Below, one piece after another: positions 32,742 to 44,559 of a stretch of DNA of 64,000 nucleotides. Location: the NCBI GenBank assembly GCA_030068075.1, contig JAINVK010001291.1:1-64000 (forward strand), in the 5' to 3' direction. The stretch comes from Paguma larvata. Lineage: Eukaryota; Chordata; Mammalia; Carnivora; Viverridae. Each line of letters begins with the position of its first letter. Position 1 is the stretch's first letter. The notes under the pieces were generated by a model that was not told the origin of the DNA, did no database searches, and saw nothing but the letters and a program-made list of their open reading frames with translations. Both the position numbers and the translations under genes were made by a program.

Positions 32742-34965
32742 ATTTTTTTTAATATAATTTATTGTCAAGTTGGCTAACATACAGTGTATACAGTGTGCTC
32801 TTGGTTTTGGGGTTAGGTTCCCATGATTCATCGCTTGCATACAACACCCAGTGCTCATCCCAATAAGTGGCCTCCTCAATGACCATCGTTCATTTTCCCC
32901 TCTCCCTCATCCCCCCATTAACCCTCAGTTTGTTCTCTGTATTTAAGAATCTCTTATGGTTTGACTCCTTCTCTCTCTGTTTGTACTATTTTTCTCCTTC
33001 CCTTCCCCCATGGTCTTCTGTTAAGTCTCAAGTTCCAGGTACAAATGAAAACATGATATCTGTCTTTCTCCAAGACAGACTTATTTCACTTAGCATAATA
33101 CCTTCCATTTCTATCCACATCGCTACAAATGGCAGGATTTCTTTCTTTCTCATTGCCAAGCAGTTTTCCATTGTATATATATCACATCTTCTTTATCCAA
33201 TCATCAGTTGATGGACATTTAGGCTCTTTCCATAATATGCCTATTGTTGAAAGCACTGCTATAAACATTGGGGTCCATGTGCCCCTATGAATCAGCACTC
33301 CTGTATCCCTTGGATTAATTCCTAGTCATGCTATTGCTGGATCTTAAGCTAGTCCTATTTTTAATTTCTTGAGGAACCTCCACACTGTTTTCCAGAGTGG
33401 CTGCACCAGTTTGCATTCCCACCAACAGTGCAAGAGCGTTCCAGTTTCTCCACATCCTCACCAGCATCTGTTGTTTCCTGAGTTGTTAATTTTAGCCATT
33501 CTGACAGGTGTGAGGTGGTATCTCAGTGTGGTTTTGATTTGTATTTCCCTGATGATGAGTGATGTTGAGCATCTTTTCATGTGTCTGTTGGCCATCTGGA
33601 GGTCTTCTTTGGAGAAATGTCTATTCGTGTCTCCTGACCATTTCTTCACTGGATTTTTTTTCCGGTGTTGAGTTTGGTAAGTTCTTGATCGATTTTGGAT
33701 ACTAACCCTTTATCAGATATGTCATTTGAAAATATCTTCTCCCATTACATCAGTTGCCTTTTAGTTTTGTTGATTGTTTCCTTTGCAGTGCAGAAGATTT
33801 TTATCTTGATGAGGTCTCAATCGTTCATTTGTGCTTTTATTTCTCTTGCTTTTGGAGACGTGTCAAGCAAGAAATTGCTGCCGCTGAGGTCCAAGAAATT
33901 GTTGCCTGTTTTTTCCTTTAGGATTTTGATGGTTTCCTGTCTCACATTGAAGTCCTTCATCTATTTTGAGTTTATTTTTTAGTATGGTGTAAGAAAGTGG
34001 TCTAGTTTCATTCTTCTGCGTGTTGATGTCCAGTTCTCCCAGAACCATTTGTTAAAGAGACTGTCTTTTTTCCACTGGATACTGTTTCCTACTTTGTCAA
34101 AGATTCATTGGACATAACATTTGTGGGTTTGATTCTGGGTCTCTATTCCATTGGTCTATGTGTTTTTGTACCAATATCATTCTGTCTTGATGATTACAGC
34201 ATCGTAGTAGAGTCTAAAGTCTGTGATTGTGATGCCTCCTGCTTTGGTTTTATTTTTCAACATTTTGGCTATTTGGGGTCTTTTGTGATTCCATACAAAT
34301 TTTAGGATTATTTTCTCTAGCTTTGAGAAGAATGCCCACACAATTGTGATTGAGATTGCTTTGAATGTATACATTGCTTTGGATACTATTGAAATTTTAA
34401 CAATATTTGTTCTTCCAGTCCAGGAGCATGGAATGTTTTTCTATTTCGTTCTGTCTTCTTCAGTTTCCTTCATAAGATTTCTACAGTTTTCAGTATATAG
34501 ATATTTTACGTCTTTGGTTAGTTTTATTCCTAGGTATTTTTATGGTTCTTGGTGCAATTGTCAATGGGGTCAGGTTCTTGATTTCTCTTTCCATTGCTTC
34601 ATTAATGGTGTATAGAAATGCAACCGATTTCTGTACATTGATTTTGTATCCTGAGACTTTTCTGAATCCATGTATCTGTTCAAGCAGTTTCTTGGTGGAG
34701 TCTTTCGTGTTCTCCGTGTAGAGTAGCATGTCATCTGTGCAAAGGGAAAGTTCAACTCTTCTTTGCCAAGTTGAATGCCTTTTATTTCATTGCTAATTAT
34801 CTGATTGCTGAGGCCAGGATTTCCAACAGTATGTTAACAGTGGTGTGAGTGGACATCCCTGTCATGTTCCTGATCTCTGGGGAAAAAGCGCTCAGATTTT
34901 CCCCATTGAGAATGATCATACCTGTGAGCTTTTCATATCGGTGGTTCAGTGGGTTCAATCTTGCT
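32742..34965 (-). mobile_element. L1, 3' half, minus strand
   Basis: The 3' end is at the left (TTTATTGTCAAGTTGG, ACAACACCCAGTGCTCATCC). ORF2 C-terminal fragments follow on the minus strand in several frames (for example 34177-34374, [17 protein letters not shown], and 34490-34729, [19 protein letters not shown]). All frames are broken. Confidence 0.88.
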
Positions 34966-35940
34966 CAATTAGATAAGGAGCTACCAGGTGTGGAGGGGCA
35001 TGGCTTGGTGTAAGTGAGTCTTACTTCCACTATGGGCCATTGACCCCCTCCCTGAAACCCCACCTTGTTGGTGATGTGGAGAAAAATGGTGACACCCCAG
35101 TCTCTCCTCCCCAGGCAGGACCGGGTGTCCCAAACCACTCTGCTCAGGCCATCCTCACAGTGCTGCATGGGCACGAGCGAGTGGGTTTGTGCAATGTATT
35201 AATGGATCCTGCTCCACTCACCCCAGTTCCATGGAAGTGCCACTCTGCACAGACCGCCCACAAAGGGCCTCTGGCTCCTCAATGGTGTGAGCAGGCTGGT
35301 TTGTCCTGCACAGTCTCCTGCGCCTCCCAGATACTTGGCTGGGATTTAAATCCTAATGTCTTAAAGGATCCTGCTCCTAGTACCCCAGTTATGGGGTAGT
35401 GCCGCTCCATCTAGCCAGCCAGAAAGGGCCTCAGTTTGGTGGGTGCTATATGCCTTCTTCCCACAGCACCCAAGGCAGAGGACTGCTCTCTCCAACTGCG
35501 CCTCTGAGCTGGTACCGAGCCCGGGCCTGGCTCTCCTCCTCCCCAGGCATTCGAACAGGACAGCTGGCCCCAGTCTGCAGAAAGCCCCCAAACCCTGGAA
35601 AGAGTTAGAAATTGGTTCTCTCTCTGTTTTTTTCTATTCCCGGTCAGAGATTTTTCTCTTGTCCAAATACAATCCTACATCTCCACAGCCTCTCTTTTGT
35701 CTCTCTGTGGGAGATCCCTCTTCTCAATGCCTATGCCGCTTGTTTTATCTCTCCCAGTTCTCAGTCGTGCACCTATGGCCCTCCAGGTTGTCCCCGTGGG
35801 CCTCTGGAGAAGTCCCTGTCACTCTGTAGCAAGTATTCCTGGAATTCCAAGTCTCTGACCTCAATACTGCTGTGTTTGTGGGACAAAGGAACTTCAGATC
35901 AACATACTTCTCTGCCATGTTGACTCTTGCCCTCAACACT
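34966..35940 (-). mobile_element. Probable L1 5' UTR segment joined to the L1 3' half
   Basis: GC-rich, with two related units containing GGATCCTGCTCC and CCCCAGTT. On the minus strand its far end reads GTCAACATGGCAGAGAAGTA, which looks like the start of an L1 5' UTR. If so, 32742-35940 is one L1 lacking ORF1 and the first half of ORF2. The join is near 34966. Confidence 0.45.
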
Positions 35941-35961
35941 GTCTCAAACTAATTATTTCAG

Positions 35962-36085
35962 GGGCGCCCATCTGGCTTAGTCAGGTAAGCATCAGACTTT
36001 GGCTCCCAGCATGATCTCACAGCTCAAGGGTTCCGGCTCTTTGTCAGGCTCTGTGCTCAACCTGGCACCTGGTTTGAATCCTCTT

Positions 36086-36119
<34 letters not shown>

Positions 36120-36140
36120 AAAACTACATACATTAAAAAA
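35962..36140 (+). mobile_element. Carnivore SINE with (TC)n
   Basis: GGGGCGCCCATCTGGCTTAG head, internal deletion in the tRNA part, TC repeat at 36083-36119 and A-rich end. Confidence 0.85.
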
Positions 36141-36386
36141 GGTAAACTATTTCTGTTAAATTTCTACAGAGTTTTTATATCATTGGTACATTTATGAACC
36201 CCATCAGTGGCTTTTTAAACTAAATCAGTTGTAGTCACTGAAAGTAACATTTCCCTGATTAAAAACTTCAAACCTAAAAACATTTTGTTTAATTTGTTGT
36301 TTCTCCATTACTAATGTAAAATTGGGGGAGCTATAAGATTCTTTTTTCTATTTGAATTGTACTTTTCACTAATTAATATTATTAAC

Positions 36387-36437
36387 AGAATCTTAAACAT
36401 GAGATCTGAAAACAGAATCTTAAACATGAGATCTGAG
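36387..36437. repeat. 28-bp tandem duplication
   Basis: AACAGAATCTTAAACATGAG plus ATCTGA occurs twice, separated by two A bases. Confidence 0.9.
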
Positions 36438-36792
36438 AGTTGTTTCTGCAATTCCTTTTTAAATCTGATTCCTTGAAATGTATTATCGACTTATTTTCCA
36501 GTGTTAAAATGGCACTGGTAGCTCATAGCAAGAAATGACGAAGGAGTTTCTCAAATTATCACACTTAGAAACCTGTAGTCAAGTGTCAAGTACCCAGGGT
36601 CTGGGTGACCTAGTGTGGTAGCAGTGAGCATTGTGGTCAAAATGAGGAGTATAACGGAGATGAATGGTTTCTCTATATGTGGTGAAGAGCTGGGGAAAAA
36701 TTTTTATGGGTTCATATCCTTAAAGTCCCAGCCTAAGGTTCTCAGAAAGGGCATGAAGTGTTCTGTGATTTTCCTAAAACGAATCATTCTCT

Positions 36793-37036
36793 GGGGTGCC
36801 GGGGTGGCTCTTTGGTGGCATCTGACTTCGGCAGAGGTTATGATCTCATGGTTGTAAACTTGAGTGATGCACTGGGCTCTGTGCTAAGAGCTCAGAGGCT
36901 AGAACCTGCTTCAGATTCTGGGTGTCTTTCTCTCTCTCTCCTCTCTCTCTCTGTCTCTCTGTCTCTGCCCCTGCCCCATTTGTGCTCTCTGTCTGTCTGT
37001 CTCTCAAAAATAAATAAATATTTTGAAAATTTAAAA
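36793..37036 (+). mobile_element. Carnivore SINE, diverged
   Basis: TGGGGTGCCGGGGTGGCTCT head, TC/TG-rich tract, and AAAAATAAATAAATA end. Confidence 0.85.
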
Positions 37037-39140
37037 ATTAATCTTTCTTTCCCACAGCCTAAGGACTGAGTTATGGGGAAACACAATAAAAATTCTATTC
37101 CTACGAATCGCTGAAACACACCGTGCATTCAATCGCAACTTCACGTGTCCTTTCTGTTAATGTTACAGCACCAATTGGGAATGAAATGGATCCTGAAAAT
37201 TATAATGGGTCATATACGCACACTCTGATGAAACTGGGTCTCCGGAATCCCCAATTCTGGGAAATGTCTTTGCAAAGACAAACACCCTTTCCACTCCTGG
37301 GAGGGGGTTATTTTTCCTCTTTGTCTGAAGACACTGATGGTCTTGCCTGAAGCAGTTGCCGTGCAGGGCACTGCTGACCCTGCTCACAAACTACACTCAC
37401 TGTCTCCCCTCCCTTCAAAACTCTGTAACTACACTCACGTTCCCTGAAAGTGAAGTACAGAATGTGACCCATGAGGAGTTGCACATTCACCAGAAGGTCT
37501 ATGTGTTTTTTCTAATATGTGTGTGTGTAAGCGTGTGACTTTGGGTAGAATTTGTTGAAGAGTGGTATATGAAGGTGTAAGGAAAATACTCATGAAGGAG
37601 ATGGAATTAATGACATGGGATCCTAAAGGGAGGAAACAGAGTCAAGGTTTTCATGTTTGGAGTTAAGGATGCCTCTCATAGTTTGCTTGGCTAGTTGACT
37701 GAAATAAGTGCCAAAGGGGGCCTATTCTAAATTATGGAGAAATGCACGAAGTTCCTGGGTGCACTGCAGAGGAAGATGTCCTTAAGCAGATTAGAGTGTG
37801 AACATGTGTTCATCAGATGGAAGTGCTCACCTAGGTTTGGAGGTCCAGAGGACATGACATTCATGAAGGCCATGGTACACTGTTTTGTAACAGGAGCCCA
37901 GGCATCTGTACAGAGCTCTGTGTGGCTCCTCTCTTCTCTGCTGCTCAGAAATGACTGTGGGCTTCCCCTTGAGGAAGGACCGTGCTGCACCGCCAAATAT
38001 TTATGCCGTTAATTGTTATCCCCACCTTCCTTGTAGCCAGTGGACCTGCGGTCGGGTACTAGCATGACAGTGCACGAGGGAAAGGGAAGTAATCAGATTC
38101 ATGAAGAGTACTCAATACTAGATCTGATGACAGTAATTCCAGGAGACCCAGAGCATCCGTGTGGCCACCAGCCACAGTGAGGGACTACAGAGGTCAGGTC
38201 ATTGATGGAATTTTATATCAGTCCTGCCTCTCCGTGGTGTCAGATTTTCCCCAAATCCACCCAGTCGTGATATGTAGCACCATCAGGAATTTTAAAGATG
38301 CATGGTGGTAATTCTGAGCATGTCCATTTCACCTTACCTATTTGGCCTGTGGAGAACGTTTAGATCTTGGAGAATGACAGCAACTTACCATAAAGCTAGT
38401 TGGCTGTTTCTTTAATTGAACCTGCTCTTTCCCTTGAGGACCCATTTCTTTAGCCATCAACACATTTCTGGGCATCTGGCATGTATATTTGAGTGAGCAA
38501 ATGCTTTTTTCTCCTTTAGAAAACCTAACCAAGTACAGTTGGCCCTCAGGTGAAAAGGGCGCCCTCACATCCTACGTCAGGCTTATATCAACTCTATGAG
38601 CTTATGTCAGGTGCCTTGACCACCTGTCCCTTACATCGGGCACTGCACTCACTATTCCTTTGGCTCGATGATGTTATTCGCATTGAGAAGGAAGGAGAAA
38701 CTCATTTAGACACAGGAGTACACACTCAAAAGACAGAACGCAGGAAAGAATTCTCACACAAAATCAGAGACCTTGCAACTTAAGTGAAATGTTTAGTGAT
38801 GTAGTTAGTAGTCTGGGGCATGTCACGATTATGCGTGTATGGGGAAGAGCAAATTGGTAAATCTCAACTTTCCTACCATTCAAAAAGAGGCATATGGCAA
38901 AGAGTTGGCCTATCAGTTGCAGGTGATAATATGGTTTAAGGTTTTGTGATTTGGTGGTACTACGACCCACCGACATGTTCCCTGAAAACCTGCTAGCTTG
39001 GGGTGGGGCCCGGAAGGAGAAAGTGCTCTGAATCTCCACTATGGCCTCCTGGGAGGTCCCTGTGACGATTTAACTGGAAAAGAAACACAACATGCCCGAT
39101 TTTCAGTTGTTACTTCCCGATATGCAGGCATTTGGGCCAT
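37037..39140. other. Spacer, nothing recognised
   Basis: Short ORFs only; no splice-bounded exon or repeat I can name. Confidence 0.3.
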
Positions 39141-39145
39141 ATCAG

Positions 39146-39400
39146 TTTCCTAATGCTGCATAATAAATTTGCCCATTTTAGCGGTGTGAAATGACGCAAA
39201 TGTATTATCAAGCAGTGCCATGGCTCAGAATTCCAGGCAGGTACTGTGAGTTTCTGTGCTCAGGGTCTCTTGGAATTGAAGTCAAGTTGTTGACCATGCT
39301 GGGTCGTTAACTGGAAACTCAAGAGAGAAAAACTGCTGCCAAGCCCTTTCAGGTTATTGTCAGGTCAAGTTTCCTAAGGTTGTAGGAGTGAGGTCCCCAG
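39146..39400 (+). repeat. Ancient interspersed repeat fragment
   Basis: CAGTTTCCTAATGCTGCATA, AAATGTATTATCAAGCAGTG and GCTCAGGGTCTC follow the same pattern as 21985-22135. Confidence 0.45.
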
Positions 39401-39729
39401 TTCCTTTCTGTCTCTCAGTTGAGGCCACTCTGAGCTCCTAGGACCACCTCCATAGCGCCCTAGGAGCACCCCTCTTTCCTCCAAGTAGTAACGGTGCGTC
39501 ATGGTCATGGAGGCAGGGATGAATGTTATGCATGGCCCATAACCCTGAACATCCACTCGCCAAGACTGAGCCTGTTACAGCTACTGCTGACGGCTCCATG
39601 AGCCAGGCACACAGACCAACACCGAGCACCTGACACTGCACCATTACCCCAGTGGTCAGTCAGTACCAGGTGGCAGGTTGATTCTTTTGGTCTCTTTTCT
39701 CAGGGAAAGGTAGCTCTTTGTACAAGAAT

Positions 39730-40257
39730 TCACCTTTGTTCTGCATATGGATCTTCCTTCCCACCCATCGATTTTTGAGGGAACCAACCAACATTCATGG
39801 ATTTAGCAAATGCCTTATCTACTGTCATGGATTTCCAGACAGCATCACTTAAAAACAAGGATATTGCTTCTTGGGGCACCTGCTCATGGAATTCACTAGG
39901 TTTATGATCTGCCTCATCATCCTGAAGCGGCAGCTTCAAAAAAATCATAGAAAGATCTTCTAAAGGCCCGGTTTGGGTTCTAACTTGGAAACGGTACGTT
40001 GTGGGAGTGCGAAAATATAATTTAGAAGGTGTCATGCTTTCCCTCACTTGCCAAGAGATAGAGCTGTCTCTCCCATAGCCGTGATTCACATCTTCATTAC
40101 TGAAGGGGTGCCACTGTGAGGGGCTCCTCTCACTATTACTCCTATCTATCCAGTAGCAAAATTTGCTTCCTTTCCCTACAGCTTGAGGGTTCCCCATGTT
40201 GGAGGTCTTTTCCAAAAGGAGGGATGTTTTACACAAGAGCCCCAACAACGACTCCAC
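39730..40257 (-). other. Unexplained uninterrupted 175-codon ORF
   Basis: The longest open frame outside L1 and simple-repeat sequence. It opens MESLLGLLCKTSLLLEKTSN, has a polar serine-rich middle and a part GPLEDLSMIFLKLPLQDDEA followed by VWKSMTVDKAFAKSMN. Composition is ordinary protein-like with no membrane segment or signal peptide. No known domain is recognised, and it could be part of a dispersed mammalian repeat. No promoter, Kozak or splice context supports expression. Confidence 0.3.
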
Positions 40258-40454
40258 TGAAGTGGAAATAGACTCTGCCAGTCAGTCAGTCTGGATGCTC
40301 TCTCTCCCAGTCGTCAGGCAAACATGGGATGCCTGCACAGTGTGGGGAGATGGAACCCGAGTGTTAAGGACACTGGCTTGCAACTACACGAGACGCTGAG
40401 CAGGAATATGCCCGCCATGTTTGGGTTTCTCCCAGCGCTCTCACGTTGCTGATT

Positions 40455-40683
40455 TAAGTTAGGAAAATTATAACAACTCAGTTCAGGGAGGACATCTCCT
40501 GCTCAGGTCTGTCTGTAATTAAGGTGTGAATCATTCACTCAGGCCGACCCTGAAGACCAGCTGAAGGACTGTTGCAGGAAAAACGAAGCAATGGCTAGTG
40601 GAGAAGACAGTTATGAATGCCAGCTGCAGGCCTGGGACCCGCTGAGGAACTAGGATGGAGTGTAACCTGATGGCTTAAGGGCC
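40455..40683. other. 3' flank of copy C shared with copy B flank
   Basis: Related to 24470-24740 (see that entry). No gene seen. Confidence 0.4.
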
Positions 40684-40926
40684 CCCTCCCCCGTCAGGGG
40701 GAAGAAGAACACACGCACAACACATTGGCCATTGAAACGAAATACTAAGGTCAAATGCCCAGCTTTTATTAACAGAAACATACTACATTAAATTCTAACA
40801 GTATTTCATAACCTCAGGAAAATAATTTTCTTAAATAGCATGTGCTAGGAGGCATCAACTGTATCAGGTTCCATTCTAGGGCAGCCAACTTGTTCTGGTT
40901 TGTTATGGATCATTTTACTAATAAGA

Positions 40927-41026
40927 TTACAAATTTGGGTCGGGATTATCTTCGTTGAGAATGTGGTCCAATTCTAATTTTCCCAGTTCCATCTCAAGGT
41001 GGCTTATTAAGTCTTATATTTTAATT
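40927..41026 (-). pseudogene. Copy C last exon with early stop
   Basis: Acceptor TTTATTTTCAG. In family frame IKI, TAA, then DLISHLEMELGKLELDHILN and NPDPNL, TAA at 40927-40929. The internal stop sits at the glutamine codon of copy A. Confidence 0.75.
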
Positions 41027-41106
41027 CTGAAAATAAAGAGACAAATCATTAACCAAAAGGATACTCAAGGACCTATAATTAGGGAGGCTCTGTGGGGAAT
41101 TGAAAG

Positions 41107-41362
41107 AGAAGCTTCTAGTTCTCCAGAGCAGCTGCACCAGTTTGCATTCCCACCAATTTTGTGGAGGGTCCTCAAAAAAATGGAAATAGAACTACCCTAT
41201 TGGGGTAGCAATAGCACTGCTAGGAATCTACCCAAGAGATACAGGAGTGCTGACCCATAGAGGCACGTGTAACCCAATGTTTATAGCAGCACTTTCGACA
41301 ATAGCCAAATCATTGAAAGAGACTAAGTGTCCATCAACTGATGAATGGATAAAGAAGATGTG

Positions 41363-41417
<55 letters not shown>

Positions 41418-41795
41418 CACAATGGAATACTACATGGCAATGAGGAAAAATGAAATCTGGCCATGTGTAGCAACATGGATGGAACTGGAGGGTATTATGC
41501 TAAGTGAAATAAGTCAGTCAGAGAAAGACAGATACCATATGTTTCCACGCATAGGTGGACTTTGCGAGACTTAACAGAAAACTAGGGGGGAAGGGAAGAG
41601 GGGAAGGAAAAAAGACACAGAGAGGGAGGGAAACAAAACATAAGAGACTCTAAAATACTAACAACAAACCGAGGGTTGAGGGGGTATGGGAGGGGGGAGA
41701 GTGGGTGACGGGCACTGAGCAGGGCACGGGTTGGGATGAGCACTGGGTGTTGTATGGAAAACAATTTGACAATAAAAATTTAAAAAAAAAAAAGA
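41107..41795 (+). mobile_element. L1 3' fragment with inverted 5' end (twin priming) in copy C intron
   Basis: 41160-41795 is the L1 3' end in plus orientation, including a (TA)n run. The first ~55 bp (CTGCACCAGTTTGCATTCCC) is the same L1 in reverse orientation. GAAAGAGAAGCTTC on both sides (about 41100-41113 and 41798-41811) is the target duplication. Absent from A. Confidence 0.82.
41368..41414. repeat. (TA)n microsatellite in the L1
   Basis: About 23 TA units. ORFs of alternating Tyr-Ile across it are artefacts. Confidence 0.98.
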
Positions 41796-42098
41796 AAGAG
41801 AAGCTTCCAATGTACAAGGGAATAGAAAATAGACCCTCATGTTAAGGGACAATCTAGGAAATAAAGAGTGTCCATTCATGGTCCGAGCCCACCTGAAACT
41901 CTGTTGTGAATAGAAGTCTCATTGTGCTTGGAGGAATGAGTGAGATCAGATAATATCAATCTAAATAACTGCAGAGACAGTATGAACTCTGAATGAGGGC
42001 CAGGCTTTGAGAAAGCCAGACAGTCCCGTCCCCACCCCTCACCCAGCACCTCACTAGGCCCTACTGTGAAACATACTGGAGTTTCTCTCAATACTCAC

Positions 42099-42193
42099 CT
42101 TGTTGCCTCCTTTATTGAAAGCACAACAAAATTTTTCCCGCAATTCCACAGCTTCTTGCACTCCTTCGAACAATTTGAAGACTCTATCATAGT
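42099..42193 (-). pseudogene. Copy C domain exon with one-base insertion
   Basis: 95 nt against 94 in A and B. Starts YDRVFKLFEGVQEAVELREK; after the G/A/T run the frame is shifted (CCAFNKGG instead of an SIKEA-type end). Splice sites CCAG and AG|GTGAGT are good. Confidence 0.75.
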
Positions 42194-42530
42194 CTGGAGA
42201 TATTTAGGGGGAAAAAAAAACTGTCAGTATTTCTAAGGTAGCAAGAAGAATCAGAACTCAATCTTGGTGTATCTGCTGCCTCAGCAATCATTCAAGGGCT
42301 AGAATGTTACATAGTACTTGTGCTCTATATTCTTACATCCAGACACCCAAACAGATCTACCAATGGAACTCTTGTAAACAATAACTAATTAAGAGGTTAA
42401 TAAAGAACAAAGAACTGGGACATTGTAGTCATAGTAAAGAAGAACTGTCCTAAATTATGTGAAAACCCAATTCCAGCAAAGGATGAGCCTTAAGAGATCT
42501 ATGGAATCTAGTCTACATCACAGAATAAGA

Positions 42531-42724
42531 GGAGCACCTGGGTGGCTCAGTCGGTTAAGCATCCAACTCTTGATTTCAGCTCAGGTCATAATCCCACGGT
42601 TCATGAGATCCAGCCCTGTATTGGGCTCTGCACTGAAAGTGCAGTGCCTGCTTGGGATTCTCTCTATCCCTCTCTCTGCTACACCTCTCTTTCTCAAAAT
42701 AAATAAACTTAAAAAAAAAACGTT
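42531..42724 (+). mobile_element. Carnivore SINE in copy C intron
   Basis: Head GGAGCACCTGGGTGGCTCAG, poly-A end. Flanked by ATCACAGAATAAG and CTCATAGAATGAG. The copy A site (about 1156-1168) is empty. Confidence 0.92.
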
Positions 42725-42786
42725 TAACTCATAGAATGAGAAAGACATCCCATAGTTTCATTTATAAAAACTCTTATTCTACTCAC

Positions 42787-43149
42787 GTTGTCCAAATCTT
42801 AGAATTTCCTTCTTTAACTGATGTTTCATTTCCTCACTGATTTCCATCGGAATTGGCAGGTTAGGTGGCACTTCTCCCAACACAGTCATGGCGGTGACCT
42901 TGGGGTCATCTGTAGAGAGATGGCTGGTAATGATTTCTCCTGCCAATGCATTACTACCGGGTTTGTGACTCAGCCCACCTTTGCTGAGACTGGTTAAGTC
43001 ATGTGACAAAAAATCCAATTGGTTGGTGTGGAATACCATCTCCTGCCATATTCACAGGCTCTGGGGGAACGGATTTGGACAAGAAGCCATCATTGTGGAT
43101 CGACCACTTCCCCTCACCTCCCCGTGGATATTGTGAATGACAGGTGCAT
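42787..43149 (-). pseudogene. Copy C third exon
   Basis: 363 nt, acceptor TTTCCAG, donor C|GTGAGT. It starts DAPVIHNIHGE in frame, then reaches TGA. The same frame reopens after the stop and runs through MVFHTNQLDFLSHD to ILRFGQ without break, while the intervening DGFLSKSVPPEPVNMAGDG is in another frame. The pair of compensating shifts plus stop is shared with A, so it predates the duplication, or the true exon boundary differs. Confidence 0.75.
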
Positions 43150-44559
43150 CTGGAAACCAAGTGTAATGTGGAGCTGCAATGACACGCAGTTCAACAACCC
43201 CACGTGGACATCCACATGCTCCGCAGTCTCTAAAGCTTTTATGTCATAGCAGGAGGATACACCTGATATATGTATCAGACCTGAGAATTTGGCCTCGGGA
43301 AAATTAATGAAAAAGAGAAGCCTCTTATATTCTTGGGACTATGCATGCATACAGAAATGTAGTTGGACAGTACAACCAATAAACAAACATTCACAGAGCA
43401 CCGTCACTCATGATTTAACGTCTCTTTGATGACCTTTACAAGGTAGAAAGCTGAACGTGCCACTTGATGTCAGGATGCTTGATACTAGCACTCCATCACT
43501 AAAAATCCCAGTCAGTAAATGATCTTCCTCATCTGTCTTTTCTGTCTCAGAAGATGAATTATTTTTCTACACCATGTCGACACCTCTCCTTCATTTACCC
43601 AGCTTCCTCTGTGCCAGGCACCGAGCCAAATGCTGGGAGATTGGCACTGAACAAGACAGAAAGAAACAATCCCTACCCTTATGGAACTTACATCCTCATG
43701 GGGAAGTTAGATGGTATGTGTAAAATGGGCAAAGAGAATAATACAGTTTGAACTCGCATGAGGAAGGAAGACATCGGGGATGTGACAGACAGCAGGAGAG
43801 GGAGCCTCCATGACCCCACGGTCAGGCAGGGCCCTCTGAGGAGGTGACCCCTGGAGCAGAGACAGGGCAGCCTGTGCACGTGAGGAGGAGGACTTCCGCT
43901 GCAATGAGGTCCAGTGCAGGACCCCTAGGAGGGGACGAGCCGGCGGCATGTAGCAAAGGACAGAGGCAGAGAGAGCAAGGAGGACACCCAGAGGATGCAG
44001 GCAGGAGAGGATGGCAGGACCATGTCCTGCGGAGAGTGGAGACAAGTGTTGGGAGCTCTGATTCTGTTCTGAGTGCTCGGGAGAGTTGATGGTGGGCTTC
44101 AGGATGGACATGGCGTGATCGGATTTCTGTGTGCACATGGTCACTCTGGCTGCAGGGCAGTGATGGGTCAGGAGGGTCAAGTGGGAGAGCTGGCTGTAAG
44201 CTCGGCAGCTAGTGCAGCAGTCTGCTGAGCGTGAAGGTGTGCGGTATGAGGGACATCGCGATGGTGGGATGCAGGAACGAGTGCAGTATTAAGAGGAGAG
44301 AAAAAAGGCAGAAAAAAGAATGAAAGAAAAGGAATAATCAATAAGGAGAAGGAAACCAGTAGGGTGCAGAGTTTGGGAATCCAGGAAGGTTTCCATGAAG
44401 CAGAGAACAAACACCTGTGCCCAATGTGGCCGAGAAATTAATGGCAGCATCACCCAAAGCCAGTGACCTTGAGGGGAACTGCTCCGGGGGCGTGGAGGAG
44501 CCAGAGGCCAGGCTGCACTGGGCAGGTGGGGAACAGGAAGTGGGGACAGGCATCCTCAC

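Noticed and set aside
39730..40257. Assigning the 175-codon ORF to the CT45/SAGE1 family
   Set aside because: None of the family motifs (MTDK, RRFGQ, YERIF..GVQG, FKR..L..LEK) occur in it.
41228..41574. ORFs with long Tyr-Ile runs
   Set aside because: Translation of the (TA)n microsatellite within the L1 3' end.
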